Shown here: piece by piece, positions 14,529 to 22,345 of the stretch | Position numbering within the stretch: the first letter of the stretch is position 1 | Layout: each line of letters begins with the position of its first letter | NCBI GenBank assembly: GCA_040904785.1 | Contig: JBBDSV010000063.1 | Coordinates: 1-29,852, forward strand | DNA length: 29,852 nucleotides | Direction: 5' to 3' | Origin: JBBDSV01 sp040904785 | GTDB taxonomy: Bacteria; Actinomycetota; Nitriliruptoria; Nitriliruptorales; Nitriliruptoraceae | Notes under the pieces: generated by a model | Told to the model about the DNA's origin: nothing | Seen by the model: only the letters and a program-made list of their open reading frames with translations | Databases searched by the model: none | Program-made: the position numbers and the translations under genes

Positions 14529-15305
14529 ATGCAGCCTCGAATCGGCACCGGTCGCCCCCGCTACGCCCGCACCGTGACTGCGGAGAACATCGCGGACCGC
14601 GTGTCGGTCCGACACTACGTCGACGATCCCGAGCGGGGACCGGTGCCGACCGATGCGGTTGGCCGGCTCGTCGCGTTCGATGACGATGTCCTGGTGATCA
14701 TCGACCGTCACCGCGATCTGCACATCATCGCCCGGCAACACGTGCTCGCCGCCAAGCCGATTCCCGAACATCCGCGGCGCGCACCCGAACCGGCCGTGCC
14801 CACCCGTGAGACACCTTTCGAACGCGAGGCCGCACGCGTGCTGCTGTTGGACAACTCCGGCCGCGTCGCACTCGTCGCGCACCATCCGACCGCGGCGACG
14901 ACCGTGTGGACCGCACCCGGTGGCGGCCGCCACGCCGACGAGACCGTCGAGGAAGCCGCGCGGCGTGAATTGCGCGAAGAACTCGGTATCGAGGCAACGC
15001 CCGGACCGGTCGTGCTCGAGCGCACGGCGACGTTCGCGTTCCACGGCGTGTGGATCACCCAGCACGAGAACTGGGTGCTGGTGCGACTCGACGACGTCTT
15101 GCCGGGCATCGACCCAGCACATGCCATCGACGATGCGCCGCTCGGCGATGCGGCGATCTCGTCGGTGCGATGGTGGTCGGCCGACGAACTTGCGGCGACG
15201 ACCGAACACGTCGAACCGCCGGATCTCGCCGAGATCGTCGCCGCACTCCATCGCGACGGGGCACCAGCGACGCCCTGGCAGCGTGTCCAGGATCTGCGCC
15301 GCTGA
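14529..15305 (+). CDS. Nudix hydrolase with N-terminal SH3-like domain
   Basis: 258-residue two-domain protein. Residues about 100-245 are a Nudix hydrolase with an intact box: G132-x5-E138-x7-R146-E-L-R-E150-E151-L-G-I154. It should hydrolyse a nucleoside diphosphate-linked substrate with Mg2+. Residues about 22-78 (DRVSVRHYVDD, PTDAVGRLVAF, DVLVIIDRHRDLHIIARQHVLAAKPIP) resemble the small SH3-like domain found at the N-terminus of actinobacterial Rv0428c-type GNAT acetyltransferases. That resemblance is from memory of the family. ATG 14529 has GGAG about 6 nt upstream and is preferred over GTG 14490. Substrate unknown. It converges on pyk. Confidence 0.85.
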   Translation: MQPRIGTGRPRYARTVTAENIADRVSVRHYVDDPERGPVPTDAVGRLVAFDDDVLVIIDRHRDLHIIARQHVLAAKPIPEHPRRAPEPAVPTRETPFEREAARVLLLDNSGRVALVAHHPTAATTVWTAPGGGRHADETVEEAARRELREELGIEATPGPVVLERTATFAFHGVWITQHENWVLVRLDDVLPGIDPAHAIDDAPLGDAAISSVRWWSADELAATTEHVEPPDLAEIVAALHRDGAPATPWQRVQDLRR

Positions 15306-15340
15306 CCTGCAGACGTCGCGGCCCATGATCGGCACGTGCC

Positions 15341-16780
15341 TCAGACGGGATCGCTGAGGTCGCCGATGCGGTGGACGAGCACCCGGTTGGTTCCGCCACG
15401 CCCACCGGGAATTCCGGAGACGATGACGAACGTGTCGCCGTACGTGCCGTATCCGTACTCGAGGCAGATGCGCTCAGCCGCCAGGATGAGGTCCTGCGAG
15501 TGGTCCTTCATCGGCACGATCTGTCCCGTCGTCCCCCACATGAGCGGGAAACGCCGGTAGGAACGCTCATCGGTCGTCAGCCCGATCACCGGCTGATTCG
15601 GCCGCACCTTCGACACCAGCTGCACCGAGGCTCCCGACAGACTGAACACCAGGATCGCCGTGGCGTCGATGTCGTCGGCGATCTGCTTGGCCGCCTTGGC
15701 GACCACGCGTCCGACGACCTTGCCCGTGACGGGAACGACGGGCCGGACACGATGAGCGACCGACTCGGCGACCTCGATGATGCGGGCCATCGTGCGCACG
15801 GTTTCGACGGGATACCGACCTGCCGCGGTCTCTCCCGACAGCATCACGGCATCGGTGCCGTCGAAGATGGCATTGGCGACGTCAGAAGCCTCGGCACGTG
15901 TTGGCCGGGGGTTGCGGACCATCGATTCGAGCATCTCGGTGGCGGTGATGACCGGCCGTGATTCGCGGTTGGCGAGATCGATGATCTCCTTCTGGATGGC
16001 GGGCACCTGTTCCGGGCCCATCTCGACACCGAGGTCGCCGCGCGCGACCATCACCGCGTCGGCCACGTCGATGATGGCCGCGAGGTTCTCGACGGACTCG
16101 GGCCGCTCGAGCTTGGCGACGATCGGTTGGACACCACCGAGTTGGCGCACGAGTGCACGGGCCTCTTCGATGTCTTCGGGACGCCGGACGAAGGACAGCG
16201 CGATCCAGTCGACGCCGATGTCGACCATCGCGCGGATGTCGGTGCGGTCCTTGTCGGTCAGGCTCGTCGCCGAAACGCGCACGCCAGGCAGGTTGACGCC
16301 CTTGCGCGAAGAGGCGAGTCCGCCGACGACAACACGGGTCGCGACGCGGTCGCCGTCGATCTCGGTGACGAGCAGCCGGATGAGCCCATCGTCGATCAGG
16401 ATCAACGCGCCCGGTTCGACGTCGGTGGCGAGGTGCTCGTAGACGACCGGAAGGACCACGACCCCGTCCTCGTCGTGGTCGACGACAGTCTCGGTGCCGC
16501 ACACAAGGGTGACCACGGAACCGTCGGCGAGTTCGATGCCGCCCTCGGGCAGGATGCCCAATCGGATCTTGGGTCCCTGCAGGTCCCCGAGGCTGCCGAC
16601 GTTGCGTCCGATGCGGTCGCCGATGTCGTGGACCATCTCGAGCCGGCGCGCATGTTCGGCGTGCGTCCCGTGCGAGAAATTGAGCCGGACGACGTCAATG
16701 CCGGCTTCCAGCCCTTCGCGAAGGCGGTCCGGGTCGTCGAGCGCAGGCCCGAGCGTTGCAACGATCTTGGCGCGGCGCAC
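15341..16780 (-). CDS. pyk: Pyruvate kinase
   Basis: 479-residue glycolytic enzyme that transfers phosphate from phosphoenolpyruvate to ADP. The N-terminal barrel segment VATLGPALDD and VVRLNFSHGTH (R32, N34, S36, H37), the IVAKLERPES loop with the catalytic lysine, the metal-binding MVARGDLGVEMG, and the TATEMLESM substrate signature are all present. The C-terminal domain (about 355-479) carries LVFSLSGASVQLVS and the allosteric-site region. Length is standard. Start is GTG 16780: GGGAGG precedes it by 3 nt, and a TACGAT -10 box lies at 16821-16816. The longer upstream frame is arginine-rich and not plausible. It lies 55 bp downstream of the lipoprotein gene. Confidence 0.96.
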   Translation of the reverse strand: MRRAKIVATLGPALDDPDRLREGLEAGIDVVRLNFSHGTHAEHARRLEMVHDIGDRIGRNVGSLGDLQGPKIRLGILPEGGIELADGSVVTLVCGTETVVDHDEDGVVVLPVVYEHLATDVEPGALILIDDGLIRLLVTEIDGDRVATRVVVGGLASSRKGVNLPGVRVSATSLTDKDRTDIRAMVDIGVDWIALSFVRRPEDIEEARALVRQLGGVQPIVAKLERPESVENLAAIIDVADAVMVARGDLGVEMGPEQVPAIQKEIIDLANRESRPVITATEMLESMVRNPRPTRAEASDVANAIFDGTDAVMLSGETAAGRYPVETVRTMARIIEVAESVAHRVRPVVPVTGKVVGRVVAKAAKQIADDIDATAILVFSLSGASVQLVSKVRPNQPVIGLTTDERSYRRFPLMWGTTGQIVPMKDHSQDLILAAERICLEYGYGTYGDTFVIVSGIPGGRGGTNRVLVHRIGDLSDPV

Positions 16781-16815
16781 GGGCCTCCCTTGTCCGCATC
16801 GTGCGTGGCGAGCGC

Positions 16816-16821
16816 ATCGTA
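16816..16821 (-). promoter_or_regulatory. Putative -10 box TACGAT for pyk
   Basis: TACGAT on the minus strand, 35 nt before the GTG at 16780. It suggests that pyk has its own promoter in the short gap after the lipoprotein gene. Confidence 0.4.
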
Positions 16822-16835
16822 CGTGCCCGCGGAAG

Positions 16836-17936
16836 TCACGACGACGAGGACGGCCCGTTCGATGCATCCTGGCCTTCGCTGCCGTCGCTCGGCGACGTCG
16901 TTGGCGCGTTCGGCGGGCTCGCCGGAGCCGGTTCGGGTGCCAGCGGATCGAAGCCACCGTCGACGAGGCGGGTGATCGCGGTGCGCATGCGCGCGTTGAC
17001 GGTCGGCGTCATCGACGATCCCGGTGAGATCACGAAGGCGTCCTCGGCGAGTCCGACGGACAGGGGCGCGGGGTTCGCGCGGCCGAGCAGGCGGTCGACC
17101 GGTCCCCGCAACACGCGATGCCACTGGATGCGCCACGTCGCCACGAGGCTGGCGCGATCGAACTCGTCGACCACCGCGCTGGGGGCGAGCACGGCGAGGT
17201 CCGCATCGATTGCTGCGGCTGCCACCTCGGCCGCGCGTGGTCCCGAACCGACGATCACGACATCGGCCCCGGCCTCGATCGCGGTGGCCAGCACCTCGGT
17301 CGGGTCGTCATCGATTTGGCGGTCGACGACATCGACACCGGCGAGCGCGGCGAGCATGCCGTCGCGCAGTCGGCCACGTTCGAGGTCGTGCGGACCGAGG
17401 ACGACGGCGACCGTGCCCGAGGTGGTCGCGGCTGCCGCGATCGTGCCGACGACGTAGCCGAGCTCCGCGGTTCGCAGCACGGCGACGGACAGCCCCGCGG
17501 GCTCTTCGGTGTCGAGTTCGGTCGTGACCAGCAGACAGAAGCGCTGGTCGGGTGCGTCGTCGTAAGCACTGCGGACCGCGGTGCTGGCCCCGGTGGTCAG
17601 CGCACAGGTCAGCTCGTACCGGTCACGCGTCAGCAGATCGACCAGATCGCTGACGAACACGTCGTCGTCGGGCGTGACCACCCGTACGTCACGGACCTGG
17701 TCGGCACCCATGATCTGCACGAGATTCGCGTCGCGACGAATCCCGTCGAGGATCCGCGGATCGAACTCGTCGGCCGGCGGGAGCACGACACCGACCCGCG
17801 AACCCGAGGGGGCGGGCACGTCGACGTCGTCAGCGGCGATCTCGTCCCCGGTCGGAGGGTCGATCGGCGGCGAGCTGCACGCAGTGGCGACGGTGACGGC
17901 GAGTACGCAGGCGACCGTGCGGGTACTGACGATCAC
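16836..17936 (-). CDS. BMP/Med-family substrate-binding lipoprotein
   Basis: 366-residue secreted lipoprotein. A short signal peptide ends in a lipobox (VATAC, C20), followed by a Pro/Asp-rich linker and a two-lobed periplasmic-binding domain. ELGYVVGTIAAAATTSGTVA with VVLGPHDLERGRLRDGMLAAL is the core of the basic membrane protein (BMP/Med/PnrA) family, whose members mostly bind nucleosides for ABC import. The last 40 residues are a Ser/Pro/Gly-rich disordered tail. GTG 17936 has GGAGG 5 nt upstream. No ABC permease or ATPase is adjacent, so it is an orphan here; a non-transport sensory role is possible. It is divergent from upp, which would fit nucleobase metabolism. Confidence 0.8.
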   Translation of the reverse strand: MIVSTRTVACVLAVTVATACSSPPIDPPTGDEIAADDVDVPAPSGSRVGVVLPPADEFDPRILDGIRRDANLVQIMGADQVRDVRVVTPDDDVFVSDLVDLLTRDRYELTCALTTGASTAVRSAYDDAPDQRFCLLVTTELDTEEPAGLSVAVLRTAELGYVVGTIAAAATTSGTVAVVLGPHDLERGRLRDGMLAALAGVDVVDRQIDDDPTEVLATAIEAGADVVIVGSGPRAAEVAAAAIDADLAVLAPSAVVDEFDRASLVATWRIQWHRVLRGPVDRLLGRANPAPLSVGLAEDAFVISPGSSMTPTVNARMRTAITRLVDGGFDPLAPEPAPASPPNAPTTSPSDGSEGQDASNGPSSSS

Positions 17937-17963
17937 GCCGACCTCCACCGCGACACGAACCCG

Positions 17964-17979
17964 ACGGTACGCCTAGGCT
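17964..17979. promoter_or_regulatory. Back-to-back -10 boxes between the lipoprotein gene and upp
   Basis: Minus strand TACCGT (17969-17964) faces the lipoprotein gene. Plus strand TAGGCT (17974-17979) faces upp and leaves a leader of about 25 nt. The two promoters would overlap, so the genes may be co-regulated or compete. Confidence 0.4.
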
Positions 17980-18010
17980 AACGCCCCATTCGACTCTCGA
18001 GGCCACCACC

Positions 18011-18637
18011 GTGGATGCCGTCACTGTCCTCGACGACCCCATCGCGGGCACGCAGCTTGCATCCCTACGGGATGCAACGACGTCGCCGGAGCACTTCCGC
18101 CACCACGCGCAGCGGCTGGGCGCGATGCTTGCGCTGCGCGCGGTCGCCGACCTGCCACGGGCCGACGGGACCATCATGTCACCGCTCGCCGAGGCACCGA
18201 CGATCCAGCCGGGACGGACGATCGTGGCCGTGCCCGTCTTGCGCGCCGGACTCGGTCTGCTCCCCGGGGTGCACGACGTGCTGCCGACGGCGCTGGTGGG
18301 CATGATCGGCCTCGAGCGGGATGCCGAAACCCTGCAAGCCCGCCGCTACTACTTCAAGGTCCCACCGCTCGACGGGAGTTGGGTGCTCGTACTCGAACCC
18401 ATGCTCGCCACCGGCGGGTCGGCATCCGACGCGGTACGTGCGCTCGACGCCGAGGGTGCCGAGCAGGTCACGGTGCTCTCGGTCGTGGCCACCCAGGAGG
18501 GGATCGGCCGGATCCTGGCCGACAACCCGAGCGTGCGCATCGTGACCGCCGGCATCGACCCCGAGCTCAACGACCACGGCTACATCGTGCCCGGCCTGGG
18601 CGACTTCGGCGACCGGCTCTTCGGCACGCCCCACTAG
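18011..18637 (+). CDS. upp: Uracil phosphoribosyltransferase
   Basis: 208-residue pyrimidine salvage enzyme that makes UMP from uracil and PRPP. Visible features are VPVLRAGLGLLPG (75-87), the RRYYFKVP hood segment (111-118), the PRPP loop LEPMLATGGSASDA (128-141) and the C-terminal uracil-binding GIDPELNDHGYIVPGLGDFGDRLFGT. The first residue of the PRPP loop is Glu where most family members have Asp; this is a mild change and the rest of the site is intact. Length is normal. GTG 18011 gives the usual N-terminus. It is divergent from the BMP lipoprotein, which could bind a nucleoside. Confidence 0.95.
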   Translation: MDAVTVLDDPIAGTQLASLRDATTSPEHFRHHAQRLGAMLALRAVADLPRADGTIMSPLAEAPTIQPGRTIVAVPVLRAGLGLLPGVHDVLPTALVGMIGLERDAETLQARRYYFKVPPLDGSWVLVLEPMLATGGSASDAVRALDAEGAEQVTVLSVVATQEGIGRILADNPSVRIVTAGIDPELNDHGYIVPGLGDFGDRLFGTPH

Positions 18638-18698
18638 CCCCCGTTGGCGGCACCGAAGACGCGGCGATTCGGCACGGCGTACGAGCCGCACCGCAGGT

Positions 18699-20036
18699 TC
18701 ACGACGGCTGGAACCGGCCGTAGCCGCCGCGGAAGAACAGCAGCGGCTCGGTCGCGATTCCCGGACTCAACGCCTCGACCGCGCCGACGACGATGAGGTG
18801 ATCGCCGCCGTCGTGGATCGCCTCGAGGCGGCATTCGAGCCACGCAAGCGCGTCGGCGAGCCGCGGAACACCGCTGGCGGACGTCACGATCGGCACCCCG
18901 GCGAACTGCGCCGCCCCCGACGGCCGGTCACCGTCGGCGAATCGGGTCGAGATGGCGGCATGCTCGGATCCGAGGATGCTGACGGCGAACAGACCCGAAG
19001 CGGTGATCATCGCCGACATCGTGCTGTCGCGCTCCACGCACACGAGGACCAGTGGCGGGGCGAGAGACACCGACGCGAACGCGTTGACGGTCATGCCGTG
19101 GGGCACGCCGTCGCGCGCCGTCGTCAGCACCGTCACCCCGGTGGCGAATTGGCCGAGCACGGCACGGAACGTGTCGCTCGTGACCTCGACACCGGTGACT
19201 CCCGCGAACAGGTCGGTCTCGAAGCCATTCGGCGGCGGACGCAACCGGACGAACTGCTCGACGCCGAAGGCGTCGCCGGCGGCGTCACCCGGGACGTTCA
19301 GGAAGAACGAATCGGGCGCGATCTGGCTGCGGTGCGCGGCCATCGCGGCACGTTTGCGATCGAGCACGCCGTGGACGTCGACTTCGGCGGTGATGCCGGC
19401 ATCGGGGACGCCGAAGGGCACCTCGGCCTCGTCGAAGTCGCCGTCGCCGAAGGGCGAGGCCAGGCCGGCAGCTCGCAGGCGGCTGTGCATCTGCGCCATT
19501 CGGCCGTGTCCCAACGCGTGCACGTACCACTTGGGCACCGGCCAGACGTCGCCGTCGACCGACGCGGCCGGGTCCTCGGCCAGCTCGAGCGCGCGGGCGA
19601 CGACCTGATGGGCCTTGACGTGGTCCGGATGGCCGTAGGTGCCGGCGGCATCGTCACAGACAACGACCTGCGGACGTTCGCTGCGGATGATCCCGGCCAG
19701 GCGTGCGGCGGCCTCGTCGAGGTCGGCGCGATGGAACGACGCCGGATGCGCGTTGGCGTCGCTGCCAGCCATGCCGCTGTCGCGGTAGCCGAGCTGGTGG
19801 CGGGCGTCGACGCCGAGCACGTCGAGTGCGGCGGCGAGCTCACGTTCGCGGTGGGTCGCCAGATCGTCAGCCCCGAGGTCGATACCCGCGAGATTCTCCC
19901 CTTCTTCGCCGCCGGTGCACGTGACGACGACCGTCCGGATGCCCCGATCGGCGCTGGCGGCGAGCACACCACCACAGGCGATCGACTCGTCGTCGGGGTG
20001 CGGGTGCACGCACAGCAGGGTGAGCGGGACCGTCAC
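18699..20036 (-). CDS. LmbE/Mca-like deacetylase fused to a flavin reductase domain
   Basis: 445-residue fusion. Residues about 1-275 are a zinc-dependent PIG-L/LmbE deacetylase with H13-P-D-D-E17 and GTYGHPDH (132-139), plus the GYRDSGM and VDVHGVLDRKRAAMAAHRSQI segments seen in mycothiol S-conjugate amidase (Mca) and MshB. Residues about 285-445 are a flavin-reductase-like (HpaC-type) FMN-binding domain: SDTFRAVLGQFATGVTVLTT, GMTVNAFASVSLAPPLVLVCV and the C-terminal FRGGYGRF. There is no in-frame start close to the junction, so one polypeptide is likely. GTG 20036 has GGAGG 4 nt upstream. A role in thiol-conjugate breakdown coupled to flavin reduction is inferred, not shown. Confidence 0.85.
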   Translation of the reverse strand: MTVPLTLLCVHPHPDDESIACGGVLAASADRGIRTVVVTCTGGEEGENLAGIDLGADDLATHRERELAAALDVLGVDARHQLGYRDSGMAGSDANAHPASFHRADLDEAAARLAGIIRSERPQVVVCDDAAGTYGHPDHVKAHQVVARALELAEDPAASVDGDVWPVPKWYVHALGHGRMAQMHSRLRAAGLASPFGDGDFDEAEVPFGVPDAGITAEVDVHGVLDRKRAAMAAHRSQIAPDSFFLNVPGDAAGDAFGVEQFVRLRPPPNGFETDLFAGVTGVEVTSDTFRAVLGQFATGVTVLTTARDGVPHGMTVNAFASVSLAPPLVLVCVERDSTMSAMITASGLFAVSILGSEHAAISTRFADGDRPSGAAQFAGVPIVTSASGVPRLADALAWLECRLEAIHDGGDHLIVVGAVEALSPGIATEPLLFFRGGYGRFQPS

Positions 20037-20110
20037 GGTGCCTCCTCGGCGGCGTCGGGCGACGCGCAAGGTTGCCACGTCGAGGCGCCGCCCGTCACCT
20101 CGACAGCGCG

Positions 20111-20116
20111 TAGCCT
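20111..20116 (+). promoter_or_regulatory. Putative -10 box TAGCCT giving a leaderless RNase D mRNA
   Basis: TAGCCT ends exactly 6 nt before the ATG at 20123. Transcription would begin at or next to the A of the start codon. No ribosome site is present, which fits a leaderless message. Confidence 0.6.
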
Positions 20117-20122
20117 CGCGGC

Positions 20123-21253
20123 ATGCCGACTACGACCACACCGAAGATCACCTTCGTCGACACGCCGGAGGCGATCGCCGACGCGCTGGCCGCGCTCGAG
20201 GGCGCGATCGTCGGCGTCGACGTCGAGCGTGCCGATGCCCACCGGTACTACCGACGCGCTGCACTCGTGCAGGTCGGCGTCGACGATGCCTGTGTCCTCC
20301 TCGACGGGGTGACGTTGGACACAATGGGCCCCCTCGACACGCTGTTGTCGGCGCCACGGACGGCAGTGCTGCACGCCGCCGACAACGATCTCATACCGCT
20401 GGAGCGCAAGGGTGTGCAGCCCGAACTGCTCGCCGACACTGCACTGGCGGCCACCCTCCTGGGCCTACCTCGGGGTCTCGACCGGCTGCTCGACGAGGTG
20501 CTCGGCATCACGGTCGACGGCGACAAGCAGAAGTTCCAGCGGGCCGACTGGGAACAGCGACCGTTGCCTACCGAGCTGCGCGACTATGCCGCCGGCGACG
20601 TCGTCCACCTGCCGGCACTGTGGACCCGACTCGCCGAGCAGCTCGCCGACGCAGGACGCATGTCGTGGTACGGACAGGAGTTGGCTGCGCTGCGTGCCCA
20701 GCCGGCCGATGACCGGGACTGGCGCCGGGTCAAGGGCATCGGCCGGCTTTCCCCCGATGAGCGTGCGACGCTGCGTGCGTTGTGGCACGCCCGCGAGGAC
20801 ATCGCCCGCGAGTTCGACCTCGCCCCCAACCATCTGCTCCACGACGACATGCTCGTCGACTTCGCCCGCGACAAGCCGCGAACCGCCGCCCAGCTCGTGC
20901 GACGCAGCCAACGCCACCGTCGCGTCGTTGCCCCGCACGCCGACCGGCTGCTGGAGGCGCTTGCCGACCCCGAACCGCTCGACACGGCGGGGCAATCGCC
21001 GGACCGGCGGGGCCATGTCGACCGCGACGTCGTCTCCGCCCTGCGGCGTGCCCGTGCCGAAATCGCGGAGATGCTGGGCATCGAGGCCGGGGTGCTGTGT
21101 CCGGCACGACCGCTCAACGCGGCGGTGGCCGCCGAACCAGCCGATGCGGACGAACTGGTTGAACTCGCGGGGCTACGGCCCTGGCAGCGCGATCTGCTCG
21201 CCGACGTGCTGTGGGAGGCCTACACGGCCGCGCGCGCGGCGGCAGACGACTGA
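20123..21253 (+). CDS. rnd: RNase D-family 3'-5' exoribonuclease with HRDC domain
   Basis: 376-residue DEDDy exonuclease. The three exo motifs are present: D33-x-E35 (GVDVERA), H84...D89 (HAADNDLIPL) and Y155-x3-D159 (YAAGDVVHL). A conserved KQKFQRADWEQRPL segment (135-148) links motifs II and III as in RNase D. The HRDC domain covers about 205-280 and a second helical region follows. RNase D trims the 3' ends of tRNA and other stable RNA precursors. The mRNA seems leaderless, with a -10 box 6 nt upstream of ATG 20123. The last 34 bases overlap the convergent ispH gene, so the two transcripts are complementary at their ends. Confidence 0.9.
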   Translation: MPTTTTPKITFVDTPEAIADALAALEGAIVGVDVERADAHRYYRRAALVQVGVDDACVLLDGVTLDTMGPLDTLLSAPRTAVLHAADNDLIPLERKGVQPELLADTALAATLLGLPRGLDRLLDEVLGITVDGDKQKFQRADWEQRPLPTELRDYAAGDVVHLPALWTRLAEQLADAGRMSWYGQELAALRAQPADDRDWRRVKGIGRLSPDERATLRALWHAREDIAREFDLAPNHLLHDDMLVDFARDKPRTAAQLVRRSQRHRRVVAPHADRLLEALADPEPLDTAGQSPDRRGHVDRDVVSALRRARAEIAEMLGIEAGVLCPARPLNAAVAAEPADADELVELAGLRPWQRDLLADVLWEAYTAARAAADD

Positions 21254-22215
21254 TTCGCGTCTGACGCGCGGGTCTCGTTGAGCTTGCGGGCGAGATTCGA
21301 GGGCATCGCGAACTCGACGTCCTCGTCGACCACCGTCACCGTTTCGATGGTGGTGGTGCCGAGGGCAGCGAAGTGCTCGATCACCCCTTCGACGAGCACT
21401 TCGGGGGCTGACGCCCCGGAGGTCACCCCGACGGTGCCCGCATGTTCGAGCCAGGCGTCGTCGATCTGTGACGCGTCGTCGATCAGATAGGCCGGCACCG
21501 ACCGGTCGCGGGAGACTTCGACGAGCCGCTTGGAGTTCGACGACGTGGTCGAACCGACCACGAGGATGACGTCGCACCGCTCGGCGAGCTGCTTGACGGC
21601 ATCCTGGCGGTTCTGCGTCGCGTAGCAGATGTCGTCCTTCTTCGGCCTCGCGAGCCGCAGAAACCGCTGTTGCAGGCGGTTGACGACATCGGCGGTCTCA
21701 TCCATCGACAGCGTCGTCTGGGTGATGTAGGCGACGTCGGCATCCTCGTCGAGTTCGAGCGCGTCGACGTCGGCGGGTGTCTCGACGAGGTTGATGGACC
21801 GGGGAGCCTGGCCCATCGTGCCGATGACCTCCTGGTGGCCGTCGTGGCCGACGAGCACGATGTCCCGGCCGTCGCGTGCGTACCGGCGTGCTTCGTGGTG
21901 CACCTTGGTGACCAGCGGACACGTCGCGTCGATCAGCTCGTGGCCGAGACGACGGGAGTTGGCAAACGCCTCGGGCGGAGATCCGTGGGCGGAGAAGACG
22001 ATCACTGCGCCTTCGGGCACCTCGGTCTCGTCTTCGACGAACACCGCTCCCTTGCGTCGCAACGTGTTGACGACGTGGGTGTTGTGCACGATCTCGTGGC
22101 GCACGTAGACCGGTGCCCCGTAGGCCTCGAGTGCTTTCTCGACGATGAGGACCGCACGGTCGACCCCGGCGCAGAATCCGCGAGGTGCGGCGAGCAGCAG
22201 TGTGTGTGGCGTCAT
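21220..22215 (-). CDS. ispH: 4-hydroxy-3-methylbut-2-enyl diphosphate reductase
   Basis: 331-residue [4Fe-4S] enzyme that catalyses the last step of the MEP isoprenoid pathway, making IPP and DMAPP from HMBPP. The three cluster cysteines are C15 (PRGFCAGVDRA), C99 (DATCPLVTKVH) and C197 (DDICYATQNRQ). The substrate-binding residues HNTHV (44-48), SAHG (75-78), GHxGHQE (123-129) and the TTSSNSKRL and SGASAPE segments are all there. ATG 22215 is chosen because TACCCT ends 6 nt upstream, the same leaderless spacing as for RNase D; an upstream in-frame extension is not supported. It converges with the RNase D gene. Confidence 0.96.
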   Translation of the reverse strand: MTPHTLLLAAPRGFCAGVDRAVLIVEKALEAYGAPVYVRHEIVHNTHVVNTLRRKGAVFVEDETEVPEGAVIVFSAHGSPPEAFANSRRLGHELIDATCPLVTKVHHEARRYARDGRDIVLVGHDGHQEVIGTMGQAPRSINLVETPADVDALELDEDADVAYITQTTLSMDETADVVNRLQQRFLRLARPKKDDICYATQNRQDAVKQLAERCDVILVVGSTTSSNSKRLVEVSRDRSVPAYLIDDASQIDDAWLEHAGTVGVTSGASAPEVLVEGVIEHFAALGTTTIETVTVVDEDVEFAMPSNLARKLNETRASDANQSSAAARAAV

Positions 22216-22221
22216 GGGGCG

Positions 22222-22227
22222 AGGGTA
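22222..22227 (-). promoter_or_regulatory. Putative -10 box TACCCT giving a leaderless ispH mRNA
   Basis: TACCCT on the minus strand ends 6 nt before the ATG at 22215, matching the RNase D promoter spacing exactly. No ribosome site is visible. Confidence 0.55.
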
Positions 22228-22269
22228 GGTGCTTGCTGAACTTCCCGCGACGCTGTGGCAGACTTGGAC

Positions 22270-22297
22270 CGGCCCGGTTCCGTCACGGACCGGGCCG
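22270..22297 (+). promoter_or_regulatory. Strong hairpin in the leader of the trk operon
   Basis: CGGCCCGGT(T)CCG pairs with CGGACCGGGCCG around a TCA loop with one bulged T. It ends 48 nt before the first trkA start, in a divergent region where no gene ends. It could be an attenuator, a protein site or an RNA-stabilising element. There is no T-run. Confidence 0.45.
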
Positions 22298-22345
22298 ATG
22301 CGCGCCACCGGTCGCCCACGACCCCGATGCGCGGAGGGCTTCCAC

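Noticed and set aside
16781..16957. N-terminal extension of pyruvate kinase by 59 residues
   Set aside because: The extension is almost all Arg/Ala/His; GTG 16780 has GGGAGG upstream and gives the normal length.
18798..20312. A plus-strand open frame of about 500 codons opposite the deacetylase/flavin-reductase gene
   Set aside because: Arg/Gly/Val-rich composition without any domain; it mirrors a well-supported minus-strand gene, as is common in high-GC DNA.
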